From Entoloma clypeatum (Eukaryota > Basidiomycota > Agaricomycetes > Agaricales > Entolomataceae): a stretch of 64,000 nucleotides of DNA. The notes under the pieces were generated by a model. It was not told where the DNA came from. It searched no databases and saw only the letters and a list, made by a program, of their open reading frames with translations. A program made the position numbers and the translations under genes. The stretch lies in assembly GCA_963565915.1 (NCBI GenBank), contig OY751490.1, positions 4,650,001-4,714,000 on the forward strand, written 5' to 3'. Position 1 is the stretch's first letter, and the number at the start of each line of letters is the position of its first letter. Of this stretch, positions 44,030 to 55,145 are shown in pieces.

Positions 44030-45371
44030 CATACCAGTGTCCCTCTAATTTCGTGATGCCCGTCTTGGCCATGGGTTTGATCTTGCTCTTGACCGCTCGA
44101 GCAGCTTCAAGGGCGGCTGCTGGTTTGTCGGTTGTGAATTTGCCAGTCAGATCGAGGGCGTCTTGAGTATTGTTTGTTGAATTGAGTAGAGGAGCGACTG
44201 GAGGAACAGAGGAGCATCATAGGTGCTTTCACCTCCTCTCACAAGATTCTTCGGGACTCTGTCTGGAGAGAACATTGAGACTAAAGTAAGTATTATTTAT
44301 GCCTTCACAGGATGAGCTGATACCTTTATTATTTTCTGCGATATCTTAGGTACTTCTTCCTCAGTTGAAATGTCAATGTCTGCGGCCAGCACAGGATCAT
44401 TGAATCCTTCCCCACCTGAGGCTTTATCTACATCGTCCGAGTCCATTGGTGAGTAAGATTCATCCTTTGCATCATCAATATCTGAGAACTCAGACTGAGC
44501 CATTTCCATGTCATCACAAATATCTTTGGTGGAACCCTGAGTCCCGCTTGGGGTGGCAGCTTGATTTTTCTGATTTATTTAGGGCATTAGCATTGATGAG
44601 GTGAGTTTGGTCTGCCGACTTACGGACAAAGTTTTGATGGGAATCTTGTCAGGATGTGCAGCTTGCATCTGCGCACTTGCCTCCTGCTTAAGAAGTTCAG
44701 CTTCTTTAGCAGCCACGGCCTTGACACCCAGTGCGCGCCTCTTTGCAACAGCAGCCTTCTCAGAAGCTTTCTCGGCAGCCTTTGCAGCCTTCTTTGCTAG
44801 TGTTTTAAAGTCACATTAAGTCAAGTTAATGGCCTTAAAATCCATTAACCTAACTTAACTGAGTTAATAGTTTTCTTGAAAATCTTTAACTTTGACTTAA
44901 CTTTGGTTATTTCAAGTTAAAGTTAAAAAAACATGTTTACATTTTTAACTTTTTTCTTAACTTGACTAAATTTAAGCAGAATTAACCAGTTAATTGTCTT
45001 AACTTGACCATTATTGCCTGTTTTTTGTGGTTTTTAGTACTGTTTTGCAGACTTGAAGGCTTGAAATCTTAATCTGAAATAACTTGGTTAATTCAAGTTA
45101 AGTTAAGTAAATTAACTAAAATGAACTTGTTCAAATTTCTTTAACCTTAATCAAAAGATTAAGTTAATTTGAGTTAAGTTAGGTTAAGTTATATTTAACT
45201 GCCAGTTAAGTAAGGTGACTTCAAAACACTATTCTTCGCTGCAGCTGCAGTGTCTTTGGCTTCCTTTTCAGCCTTGACCTGGGCCTTGGTTTTTGTGGCG
45301 ACGCCGGTGTTGATTTCAGGGTGCTTGCTGCTTGCGCTGCGTCTGGAGCGTTCAGTGGAAATGCCTGTCAT
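44030..45371 (-). pseudogene. Unrecognised gene split by an MITE
   Basis: From ATG 45371: ISTERSRRSASSKHPEINTG and KAQVKAEKEAKDTAAAAK. Then the MITE (44798-45231), then KKAAKAAEKASEKAAVAKRR and KEAELLKQEASAQMQAAHPD, an intron, an acidic exon (EMAQSEFSDIDDAKDESYS, EGFNDPVLAADIDISTEEEV), a second intron, and a last part with DALDLTGKFTTDKPAAA and KPMAKTGITKLEGHWY. The N-terminal Lys/Ala repeats look like a basic coiled coil. The last exon needs a frame change and has a stop near 44245. No domain is recognised. The MITE sits in exon 1, so this allele should not make full-length protein. Confidence 0.45.
44798..45231. mobile_element. TTAAC-rich hAT-type MITE
   Basis: 434 bp. Ends TAGTGTTTTAAAGTCAC / TAGTGTTTTGAAGTCAC (complement of right end). 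Flanks TTCTTTGC (44790-44797) and TTCTTCGC (45232-45239) form an 8-bp duplication with one C/T difference at a CpG. Interior full of TTAAC motifs. Confidence 0.87.
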
Positions 45372-45548
45372 AGTGGTAAGAAAAATGATGGTGGTTGGAA
45401 AGAATAAGGGAAAAGATGGAATGGTGTTCCAATAACGACCGCATGCTCAGTTGTATTGATCACCACCTATGAATGCTGATTTTTAGCAACAGGTTTGATC
45501 CCCATTTTGGATGTTCAAGTTTGATCCATTTTCAAATTGTTCTGCCTC

Positions 45549-46111
45549 TAGTGTTTGAGGGTTCAGTCCAGTCCGGTTTTTTGACCAAAAAATTGATGAA
45601 CTGCAGACTGGCAGTTCACTTTTTTTTTTCAAAGTCTGAAAAGACTGGACTGGACTGGTAAAGACTGGTTTAAACTTACTTTAAATTGGTTAGGGTCAAG
45701 AGTTTGGCCAATTTAAACTGGTAAAATCCTCAACCATTTATAAACCTATCAAAAGCCTGTTTTGTCAATCAAAAACATACTCAATTTGTTATCAGTAACA
45801 TGTTTTTCAAGCATTTTGGATATGAACTCTTGTAAAAATGATTGAAAACTGTATAACAGTATATCTTTGCCTATAAAAGTACAGTTTTTGAATGAATATA
45901 TGGTCAAAACTGGAACCAGTTCATATTCTTCAGATCCAAAACTAGAACTGGGGGTGAACCAGTCTAATTTTTTTTCCAAATTTGAAGAGACTGGAGACTG
46001 GTTGAGCTCGAAATCAGTGAGACCTGAACTGCCAGTTCAGGTCTCTTCCAGTCCAGTCCAGTCCAGTTCAGGTTCATTTTCCAGTTCATAAGACTGAACC
46101 CTCAAACACTA
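45549..46111. mobile_element. ACTGG-rich hAT-type MITE
   Basis: 563 bp, perfect 20-bp inverted ends TAGTGTTTGAGGGTTCAGTC, perfect 8-bp duplication TCTGCCTC (45541-45548, 46112-46119). Interior rich in CCAGTCC/GGACTGG. Confidence 0.93.
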
Positions 46112-47738
46112 TCTGCCTCTCATGCCCGGCCATGGACGTCATCACAATCCCATCCGTCAGCTCTCATGCTAATTTTCTGGATGTGGAGTGACCTTTCGAG
46201 GCACTAGTGGTTGAACAAATCATATCAACACGTTTCATCATAACCATAACTATGTTGTTTGCAATTCTCCAAATTCCATGTCTTCTACTACTCTTCGAGA
46301 TCCTGGGCCTGCCGTTGCAAACTCCCCGCCACCGTTAGAAACAGGCGGGCCTGCTCTTCCAAATACTTTGTGCCATCAGAAGATCCTTCACCCACACTTG
46401 AATGGTAAGTCAAGATGATCTCTATACAAGCAATATGGCTTAACAATATAAATAGGAACACCTGTGATATAAATGGTCAAACTCTTCCATCCAGGATGCC
46501 TCCACCCCCATGTGTCCCATGACCTGAAGGAGATGCCAAATCCTGGGCGCCATTTGACAACGATGTCCAATTCAAGCTTGCAGACCTTGTCTACCAAAAA
46601 GGAGAATGCTCACAAGGCTTTATCAATGAGCTTCTTGAACTCTGGGCACTTTTGATGATGAAGCATGAGGATGAGGGTCCGTTCGACTCATACCAGCAGA
46701 TCTATGACACAATTGATGCAATTGAGCTGGGAGATGCACCGTGGAAGTGCTTCAAAGCCACCCTTCCTGGTGGAGGAAATGTGGAGAACGTGCCATGATG
46801 GAAACATTAGGAATATACCATCTATTTTTGGGATCCCAATGTGGTTCTTTCCAATCTGCTTAATAACCCAGATTTTGATGGCCAGTTCGACATGATGCCC
46901 TATGTACAACTCAACAGAGAAGGGAAACATAAATATGGTGATTACATATCAGCAAATTATCCATGGCAACAATGTGTATGCTTCGTATTATTGTCATCTA
47001 TCCTAAGAACTAATATGTCATTCTGAATCAAGAATAAAATCTATGAGGCCGACCACACCACTGAAGGTGCCATGTTGGTCCCGATTATTCTTGGAAGTGA
47101 CAAGACAACAGCTTCTGTCGCCACAGGCCATGTAGAATATCATCCGGTATACCTTTCAATCAGTAATGTCCACAACACTGTTCGATGCAGACACCGAAAT
47201 GCAGTTGTACCAATTGCTTTCCTTGCTATTCCCAAAAGTGAGATACTTTCAATGCTATCACCCGCTGACCGATCCCATTCAATGTACCACTTTACATGAC
47301 CGAACATATGACAACAATGCGGAATTTTGTACTTTCAAGAGACAATTGTTCTATGCATCAATCACAGCCATCCTCTTGAGCCTCAAACCTGCAATGATGA
47401 CACCTGTCATCCACCAATGTCCTGATGGACATTATTGATGAATCATCTATGACCTGGGACCCTTCATTGCTGACTATCCTGAGCAGGTTATGGGTATGGG
47501 AACTGTCCAAAATTGGTGTCCAAAGTATGTATTCATTCCTCCTGCGTCATTTGAGGGATTCAATTAATTTATGTGCCTGCGCAAAGGTGTACTTCATTAC
47601 CTGATGATCTCGATGCCCCATGTGTCCTACGTAGCCATGAACATACCGACACTCTGCTGGGTGCCTTTAGTGATGCAGAGCTATGGGATTCGTATGGTGT
47701 TGATTCTGATATTGTTGTAAGACTATTCCCTCTGGATT

Positions 47739-48777
47739 AAACTGGCCATGGTCAGGTTCGGTTTGTGTTCGGCACTTTTTCATCCGAACATGAACCCGAA
47801 CAAAATGTTCGGTTTGGGTTCGAACACGATGTTCGGGCTGAAAAAGCAGCAAGAGAGTCATCACATGGACGCGACGAGCACAATTGTGCCACCGCATCAC
47901 ATGCGACGAGCCCCCTGCTCGCTCTGCACCGAAACGAGCCATTGCACCTGAGTTGGGCATGAGACGTGGCCGTTGGGTGAGGGACAGCCGTTGGGCGCGA
48001 AGGGAGGCCGTTGGGCAAGAGGTACGGCCATTGGGCATGTTGGATAGCCGTTGGGCACGTTGGAGAAGCCGTTGGGCACGAGAGACGCGAGGGACAGCTG
48101 TTGGGCACGAGATGTGGCCGTTGGGCGTGAGGGACACAAGGGGCAGCTGTGGCAGCCGTTGGGGACGAGGGGCGACCATTGGGCATGAGGGGTGGCCGTT
48201 GGGGATGGGGGGCGGCCATTGGGCATGAGGGGTGGCTGTGGCGGCTGTTGGGGACGAGGGGCGAACGTTGGGGCGAGGGGTGGCCGTTGGGGCCGTCTGG
48301 GATGAGGGGCGGCCGTTGGGTGTGAGGGGCGGCCATTGGGGGCGAGAGGTGGCCATTGGGCATGAGAGGCGGCCGTTGGGGGTGAGGGGTGGCTGTTGGA
48401 GATGAGGGGTGGCCGTTGGGTGGTACTGGAGGCCATTGAGCACGAAGGGGGATGCGTTGCACATGTTGCTGTTGGGCACGAGATAACGCGAAGGGTGGGA
48501 TGGCCATTGGGCATGAGGGGCGGTCGTTGGGCAGTACTGGAGGTCGGGCACAAGGTACGGCCGTTGGGCGCGAAGGTATGGCTGAGACATGGCCCAGTTG
48601 TGGTCGTGATCACTTACCAGAGTGTGGAAAGAAATCAACATTCAACAAATTTAAGGTTCGGCCCATGTTCGGAAATGTTCGGTTTGGCCCCGACCCAAAC
48701 CCAAACCCAAACATTAAGGTTCGGTCCGTGTTCGAACCTTGTTTGAAATGTTCGCGAACCGGACCGTGGCCAGTTTA
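47739..48777. mobile_element. Non-autonomous hAT-type element with minisatellite core
   Basis: 1039 bp between perfect 8-bp repeats CTCTGGAT (47731-47738, 48778-48785). Ends TAAACTGGCCATGGTC and, on the complement, TAAACTGGCCACGGTC, with GTTCGGGTTC-type motifs inside each. The middle 640 bp is minisatellite. No coding capacity of its own. Confidence 0.92.
47960..48600 (+). repeat. 20-bp minisatellite, array d
   Basis: Units on CCGTTGGGCATGAGGGGTGG, about 30 copies, inside the element at 47739-48777. Confidence 0.92.
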
Positions 48778-49253
48778 CTCTGGATGTGGCCGTATCTGAT
48801 TCATAACATGTTATAGCCTTTTACATGAGACTTTCCATGTGCTGATATTCACCATCTCATTTCCTCTGACATTCTTCATCAAGTAATCAAAGGAACCTTC
48901 AAGGACCACCTCGTCAACTGGGTTGGCAAATATCTGCATCTCCATCATGGCACAACAGAGGGAGATGCTATTCTAGATGAAATAGACCAAAGGTTAGCTC
49001 TCGATGTCCAATTCAGATAATATCTCATTTGAGATTGTGTAGAATTGCCACTGCTTCAGCATTTCCTGGGTTACGGTGCTTTAGCAATGGTCGACACTTC
49101 AAACAATGGACAGGAGATGATTTGAAAGCATTCATGAAGGTACATACTAGCTGCTCCTTCCTGGGTCAATGGTCCAGCAGATTGATGAAGAATTATATCA
49201 CCCCTACTGACTAGGTTGAGCTTTGGACCTGTTTCCCCTCCGCTATCCCTACC

Positions 49254-49723
49254 TAGTGTTTCAAAGTTAGGTTAAGTGACCACCAATTAACTGCAACTTA
49301 ACCTAACTGCGACCACTTTTAACCACGACTGGTATTAACTGCACCACCAGTTAAGACCAGTTAAGGCCGCAGTTAAGCCAAAAGCTGCGACTTCTTTAAC
49401 TGGTCTTAACTGGTCATTAACTGGTCTACAAAAACTTGATTATTAACTAGTTGTTGTGCTTGATTATAATGTATTACTGCTCTAGTACGTATAAAATGCA
49501 ATTGCACATCAAACTAGACTTTGAAAAATATGTTTATCTCATATTTATGTTACATTAACCGGTTTTAACTGGTTACGACCGGTTAAGATCAGTTAAGACC
49601 AGTTAAGGTTAGGACCGGTCATGGTTAGAGTTAAGCACAATTTAGAATTTCTGCGACTGATATCAGTCGCAGTTAAGCCAAAAAGTGTTCAATAACCTAA
49701 CCTACCCTAACCTTAAAAGACTA
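49254..49723. mobile_element. TTAAC-rich hAT-type MITE
   Basis: 470 bp with perfect 8-bp duplication TCCCTACC (49246-49253, 49724-49731). Left end TAGTGTTTCAAAGTTAGG, right end on the complement TAGTCTTTTAAGG. The interior repeats ACCAGTTAAG and related motifs. Confidence 0.9.
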
Positions 49724-49744
49724 TCCCTACCCGAAGATTGGTCA

Positions 49745-50057
49745 ATGAACTATCCTAGCCCTTCCCAAGTCGTACCGATTGTGCCCCAGCCAAACACGAG
49801 ACACGACATGTCTTTCGATGCAGACAGCGGCCCCGATCACAGGTATGGCATGGAGCGCTCCCTCATGAAAGGAAAAGAAAAAGAAAAAGCTGGGCCAGTT
49901 GCTCTATTGTCGCCTGCACCACTGCCCAACCTCTTTTATGTTGGTGAGAGATACACCCCTGTGTCATCTTTTCAGTTCCAATATGACAGTGATGACAAAT
50001 CGGTCCTATCTCCTCATGAGACGTGTGACTGGTATGGATGGGTGAAGAGCGACTCAG
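49745..50057 (+). CDS. Possible exon, unrecognised
   Basis: ATG 49745 (MNYPSPSQVVPIVPQPNTRH) through DHRYGMERSLMKGKEKEKAG and FQFQYDSDDKSVLSPHET, ending at a good donor GTGAGT (50058). The LTR at 50090 cuts into the putative intron. Could be a 5' gene fragment; no domain recognised. Confidence 0.3.
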
Positions 50058-50089
50058 GTGAGTTTCTGGGAATGCCCTGGTTGTGAAAC

Positions 50090-50955
50090 TGTTAGGCGAC
50101 GCTTGTGGCAGATCTCACACAACAACCCAGGCATGTCGCACTGCCATGGATCGCTCGAGCAAGAAGGTGAAGGTGGTGGTATTAACCAGCTCGAAACTAC
50201 CGAATGTCTTACAACTACGTTAGTGTGTATGTCAATCAGGTCATGTGCTCGGGAGATCATAACATTACCCCCCCCCTTTAGGGTTGCGTCCTCGCGACTA
50301 AGGCAGCCCTTCCATCTTCTCCAATTCTTATCAAATAATTGTTCCATTGCCCTCTGATCATCATAAATACCAGTCAATGTCTCCGTCCTCACCAAATCTC
50401 CTTCAACAATGTATGCATCCTCCTTGTCTGGATTATACAGTCGACCTCGAGGTAATTCTTCATGTGTTTGTTTCAGAATTTGAACCGAGGTTCGTTTTTG
50501 TGGTGGGATAGTGATTGTTAGAGGTCAAGGGGCATCAGGATTAGCCCTGTGGAAGGCATCGCATGTCTCTTTTGCATGATTCCATACATTTTCTGCCGTC
50601 TCCCATGTTGCTTCCTCATTCGGTTGTCCTTTCCACTTCACCAGATATTCCAATCCACCCTTTTCCCATCTTGTGTTTAAAATCTTTTCAACCTCCCGTT
50701 CTTCGTGATCATCAATTATATTGGGTGGAGGCTCGTTCAAGATTGAGTTCTCCTTTTGGTTCGGAAATGTTGGCACCACATAAGGGGTAAGTCGTCACCC
50801 ATTCACTACCGGATGGATCCTTCTCCAGGTGGCTGGGAGCTTTAACTCATAAGCAGATTCGCCAACCTTTCGAACAATCGGGAATGGGCCACCCCTGTAA
50901 GTCACTGATCCCACCTGTAAATTGACATACCTGAACGCTGCCTGGGAGCCAGAAT
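50090..50955 (-). mobile_element. Ty3/gypsy 3' remnant: LTR and chromodomain
   Basis: LTR 50090-50264 (TGTTAGGCG...ATCATAACA, 175 bp), then on the minus strand a purine tract and the C-terminus of Pol. The frame 50525-50779 includes VEKILNTRWEKGGLEYLVKW and ATWETAENVWNHAKETCDAF, a chromodomain. Upstream, KLPATWRRIHPVVNG is the usual linker after integrase. The rest of the element is missing beyond 50955. Confidence 0.82.
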
Positions 50956-51319
50956 GGGTCAAAAGTGGGATGGCACGTATGAAGGAGATTGTACGTCAAA
51001 TATGTTTTATTTTCATATTATTATTCTAAGCCTCGTACAGTTTCTGAAATACCGTGCAATTCATCGAGCTTCCAAGGCAGCAGTCAGTGGTCCGTATAAG
51101 AAAAAACCTTCGGAATTGTCTCATGGTATACTCTCTTCTCTGAACACCTATACATCTACTGACTGGTTTGAAAGCCCATTCTGCCACCGACGACTGGATG
51201 GATCAGATTATACGTGAAAAACAGGGGCGCCGCCAGCCGACCACCACCAGCAGTGATGATAATCCTTTTGAAGAACTGGAGCGCTTTTTCAGAGATCCAG
51301 TTGTCTCACGAGCGCAGTG

Positions 51320-51630
51320 TGTTGAAGTTCCACCTGGGCGCTAGCCGCAGATGTACTGAGCAACACAGCTACAGTGGAAGTACTCTACTTAACCGTTCTA
51401 GTCACTTACTTGGATTGGAGAGGGTGAGGCTGGTGAGAGCGGTTGAGGCTGGTAAGAGCGATGGAGCTGGTTAAGAGTCAAGAGACAACTTGTTGGTATT
51501 GACAGTTTCCTGGTCTTATATACCGTACTACTGTTTGTACCAACCAAATAAGTATGTAATCAAAGATGTGTAAATGGTCACGTGATGTAATCTAATCTAA
51601 TCTAATCTACGTGATGGAAAAGTTTCAACA
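51320..51630 (-). repeat. 3' LTR of copia C
   Basis: 311 bp; four units of the ATTAG run. Confidence 0.95.
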
Positions 51631-51698
51631 CCCCCCCATATTTAGTACATACTTCTAAATACATCTTACTTTTTCCCATATAGGTACTCTCCCTTCGT

Positions 51699-53225
51699 CT
51701 AGTTTTTAAGTAATCCAAAGTACGGGATAAACTTGCCAAAGAGGACCTTCCCCAGATTCTTAGTTAAAAGGTCTGCAGGGTTATTTACTCCTTCGATGAA
51801 TTCGACCATAATGACGCCTTCAGATACTTTTTCTCTGACAAAGTGGAATCGCACGTCGATGTGCTTGGACCGCTTTTCAGTTACAGGGTTGGATGTGATA
51901 AAGACGGAGCCATTGTTATCTCCATAGATCGGGATTGATCCGATCTGCATCCCAAGTTCGGCAAGCATGCTTCTAAGCCATGTCACTGCGCGACTGCAAT
52001 CTGATAGCGCCATGTATTCTGCTTCCGTGGAAGAGAGGGCAATGGTTTTTTGCGCCGATGAAACCCATGTTACTGCTCCAGATGCCAGCAATACGAAGTA
52101 ACCAGTGGTGGACTTCCTGGTGTTTTCATCTGACGCCCAATCAGAGTCTGTGAATGCGTAGATTCCTTTCCCAGAATCACCATCGTACATGATCGCGTAA
52201 TTTTTTGTTGCCTTCAAATACCTGCAAATGTCCCTAGCCACTTCTAAGAGGTGTTTGGTAGGGTTTGCGGAGAATTGGGACATTTTGATCACGGCGAAAC
52301 AAATGTCAGGTCTTGTCCCGATCATTAAGTACAATAATGATCTGATGATGGATTGGTACTTGGATCTGAGTTCCACATTGGGTTCATCTTCAGACTTCAT
52401 GGGTTTGTAGCCCATTGGGAGTGGGGTATGGGTGGCATTAGATTCGCTCATCCCCATTCGTGCGAGAATTTTCTCAAGGTAGGGTACTTGATCAATGAAG
52501 ATCCTCTTCCCACGTTGCCTTATTTGGATAGAGAGAAATTCTTTTGGTTCTCCATCAGGGACTAGATGGCCTAGGTCCCTACATTCCCATGTTGTCATGA
52601 AGGCCTTCTTCTTTTCTAGCGTGTATTCCCGGTTTGTGCCAAGAAAAGCAGAGTCATTGACATAAATGACGGCGATTACAGTTTCCCCTTTGGTACTTGT
52701 GTGAATGAAAACTCCCGCATCGGAGTGAAGCCGGACAAAACCGAGCTTTTTCATGGAGGAATCAAGTTCCCTCCACCAGGCTAATGCGGCCTGCTCAAGT
52801 CCATATAGGGCTTTGTATAGTCGGTACACGAAGTGTTCTTTCCCTTTTACTATGTAGCCCTCAGGCTGTCGCATGTAAATTACCTCACGGAGTGTTCCAT
52901 AGAGGAAGGCTGCTGAGATGTCCAAGAGTGTCATGAACCACCCTTCAAGGGCTGTCAATGCCAGAATCAACTGGACAGTCTTGTACCTCACTACTGGTGA
53001 GAAGATTTGATCAAAGTCGATCCAGGTTGCAGATGTCGAGGTGGCAGAGGCAAGAGTGGAGACCGTGACGGTGAAGTCCGCAATGTCGGGGCGCTCAATG
53101 TCGCCGGATACGAGGTGCCACACTCCTTGATGGAGAAGGTATGACTTCATCTTTTTGGCCCAACTTTGATAGTCGATGCCGTCGAAGACGACGATGGAGT
53201 CAAGGGCAGAGCGAGAGGTAGACAT
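51699..53225 (-). CDS. Copia C Gag-RT-RNase H fusion ORF
   Basis: From ATG 53225 (MSTSRSALDSIVVFDGIDY), about 60 Gag residues are joined in frame to RT at WIDFDQIFSPVVRYKTVQL, followed by RT and a complete RNase H to the stop at 51699 (508 aa). The rest of Gag, the protease, the integrase and the first RT motif are gone. The RT box is YVND instead of YVDD (52653-52664). So no RT activity is expected; the RNase H part retains ALSSTEAEYMALSDCS and SKHIDVRFHFVRE. The frame is otherwise undamaged. The product could be an inert protein or an interfering Gag-type fragment, which is speculation. Confidence 0.85.
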   Translation of the reverse strand: MSTSRSALDSIVVFDGIDYQSWAKKMKSYLLHQGVWHLVSGDIERPDIADFTVTVSTLASATSTSATWIDFDQIFSPVVRYKTVQLILALTALEGWFMTLLDISAAFLYGTLREVIYMRQPEGYIVKGKEHFVYRLYKALYGLEQAALAWWRELDSSMKKLGFVRLHSDAGVFIHTSTKGETVIAVIYVNDSAFLGTNREYTLEKKKAFMTTWECRDLGHLVPDGEPKEFLSIQIRQRGKRIFIDQVPYLEKILARMGMSESNATHTPLPMGYKPMKSEDEPNVELRSKYQSIIRSLLYLMIGTRPDICFAVIKMSQFSANPTKHLLEVARDICRYLKATKNYAIMYDGDSGKGIYAFTDSDWASDENTRKSTTGYFVLLASGAVTWVSSAQKTIALSSTEAEYMALSDCSRAVTWLRSMLAELGMQIGSIPIYGDNNGSVFITSNPVTEKRSKHIDVRFHFVREKVSEGVIMVEFIEGVNNPADLLTKNLGKVLFGKFIPYFGLLKN

Positions 53226-53592
53226 TTTTAATGAATCTAAAAGGAGTTCTCCCAATCAGTGATGTTCTTTATGAATTTGATTTTTAGAGAAAACAAATAA
53301 ATGATTCCTCATAACATATTCCCTTTAGGAATAGCAGTTGTGGGAAAAAGCCTTTTTGTCAGAAGTGTGTGAGGTACGATCAATGTTTTCCACATGATGT
53401 GTACTAAGTCAATCCCCTTAGGGACGCTTCATGACAGGTACTTGTCGTAATGACATTCCCAGGTTCATGTGTGAAGAAGTAAGACTCAGAACCTAGATCT
53501 TTCGATCGGTTCTTTGCCAACCAGGGTAGAGGGGGCAGGTACTTGCTGTTGCCAGCGTTCCCAAGTCCCTCTGCTATCCGGGGCCTATAACC

Positions 53593-53908
53593 TGTTGAAG
53601 TTCCACCTGGGCGCTAGCCGCAGATGTACTGAGCAACACAGCTACAGTGGAAGTACTCTACTTAACCGTTCTAGTCACTTACTTGGATTGGAGAGGGTGA
53701 GGCTGGTGAGAGCGGTTGAGGCTGGTAAGAGCGATGGAGCTGGTTAAGAGTCAAGAGACAACTTGTTGGTATTGACAGTTTCCTGGTCTTATATACCGTA
53801 CTACTGTTTGTACCAACCAAATAAGTATGTAATCAAAGATGTGTAAATGGTCACGTGATGTAATCTAATCTAATCTAATCTAATCTACGTGATGGAAAAG
53901 TTTCAACA
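53593..53908 (-). repeat. 5' LTR of copia C
   Basis: 316 bp; five units of the ATTAG run. Confidence 0.95.
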
Positions 53909-54513
53909 CAGTGCCCCGAGGTAATTCCATGGTGGGAGGTATGTTGTGCTTTGTTCCTTTTTAGGCTGCTGATTGACGAGTCCATTCTATTAGCTGGAAG
54001 CGCAAGAGAAGGAGTATCCAATCATGCGTCTTCTTGCTCGTGACTATGCGCCAATCCCTGGGTCGACCTGTCTTGCCAAGAGGTCATTTTCGATGTTGGC
54101 ACGAACTGGTGATGCTCGGCGTCGTCAGATGGGGGCTGAAAGGTTTGGCGGGTTACAGAAAGTTCGGGCAGGATATCATGATGGTCGCCTGCAGGCTGTC
54201 AATGAGGCTTGGATGGAGATTAATCCAGATTTCGAGTTTGATACAGACAATGATGGGGTTTGACATAGCATGCACACGAAGAGGTACCATTTCGCATTCT
54301 AAATACCTCAAAATACACTTTCTTGCATCTGAACCTGGTGCACCCTCAACTGAACCTGCACTGCACCTCCCGAACCTGAACCTCTGGGTGCAGGTGTGGG
54401 TTCAGGTCAAAAATGGCTGAACCTGAACCAAACCGAACCCCGGCCAGTCTATGCGGGTCCAGGTCCAGTCGAAAATGCCTGGACACAGACCGGACCGGAC
54501 CATGGCCAGTGTA

Positions 54514-55145
54514 GTTACAGGTCAGGCATGATACATGGAGAGTGCTACTTACAGATGGTGATATATTGAGACCCTCAATATACTATCCTGGCCTCCCAAC
54601 ATGTGGTGCTAGGACTAGGCCCTCAATCGGGAGTCGGCATGCAGCACATCAGTGATCTGTCAATCTACTTAATTCACACTTGATGTACTTGGTGCCTTCT
54701 TGTGCAGTCCTTAAATCCCTTAGTAAAGTGAGCAGGGCATCACAAAAATACCACATCAGCAAAGCATCCATGAAACACCGGGCTCTCATCTAAGCGAGCC
54801 TTTTTTCTACATGTAAATACAGTGCTTTTGAGATATAAATGAAGAGAAATGAATCAGAACTCACAGAGGTTGACCCATTCTTCCCATGGAAGTCAATGAG
54901 TTCGTTGATCAGACATGTCTGCTGATCACATGACCACATCAACGCCTTCGGTAATCATGCACATGATTCATGATCAACAAACTCATTGACCCATCCTCTC
55001 TCAAACCACCACCACACCCCATGTCCGATGTTTTACATCAGACACTGGCATATCAGAGGACCAGGTTGATGAGAGCTGGGTACACCGTGATTCGGGCTTC
55101 TTGCAGTGGCTCATGGGGCTGATGACAGGGATATATCATATCCCA
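54514..55145. other. Unassigned sequence with a 20-bp inverted repeat
   Basis: 54892-54911 (GTCAATGAGTTCGTTGATCA) pairs with 54971-54990 with one mismatch. No gene recognised. Confidence 0.6.

Larger units (their letters stand above)
46278..49139 (+). pseudogene. Plavaka-type DNA transposase, broken
   Basis: ATG 46278 opens MSSTTLRDPGPAVANSPPP with a short zinc-like LCHQKILHPHLNG. Later come KSWAPFDNDVQFKLADLVY, ATLPGGGNVENVP, EYTIYFWDPNVVLSNLLNNP, PVIHQCPDGHY, PFIADYPEQVMG and NGRHFKQWTGDDLKAFMK. The central block VPIILGSDKTTASVATGHVE, HPVYLSISNVHN, FLAIPKSE is diagnostic of the family, which is common in Agaricomycetes. Stops lie near 46796 and 46807 and after GHY (47437). A 1039-bp element interrupts the gene at 47739. 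Coding similarity ends at a donor-like GTACAT at 49140, and the remaining exons are missing. Introns of about 50 bp are inferred. The copy is inactive. Confidence 0.82.
51320..53908 (-). mobile_element. Copia element C, internally deleted, young
   Basis: 2589 bp with perfect 5-bp duplication CAGTG (51315-51319, 53909-53913). The LTRs (51320-51630, 53593-53908) are identical except that one has an extra 5-bp ATTAG unit. The primer site (53581-53592, GGTTATAGGCCC on the minus strand) matches that of element B with one change. The polypurine tract is the C run at 51631-51637. Confidence 0.95.
50960..54513 (+). pseudogene. hAT transposase 3' half, split by copia C
   Basis: Left piece (to 51319) ends GRRQPTTTSSDDNPFEELER, FFRDPVVSRAQ. 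The frame resumes at 53909-53913 with CPEVIPWWE, an intron (about 53937-53995), then YPIMRLLARDYAPIPGS, CLAKRSFSMLARTGDARRRQ and MGAERFGGLQKVRAGYHDGR to TGA at 54263. The copia insertion duplicated CAGTG within the exon. The DNA terminus lies at about 54513 (GGACCGGACCATGGCCAGTG). The catalytic N-terminal half and left terminus are absent, replaced by gypsy sequence at 50955. Same family as 31407-32927. Confidence 0.8.

Noticed and set aside
43877..44035. Possible small MITE with AGATATATC-type inverted ends
   Set aside because: Arms are weak and A/T-rich, with no duplication; not reported as a feature.
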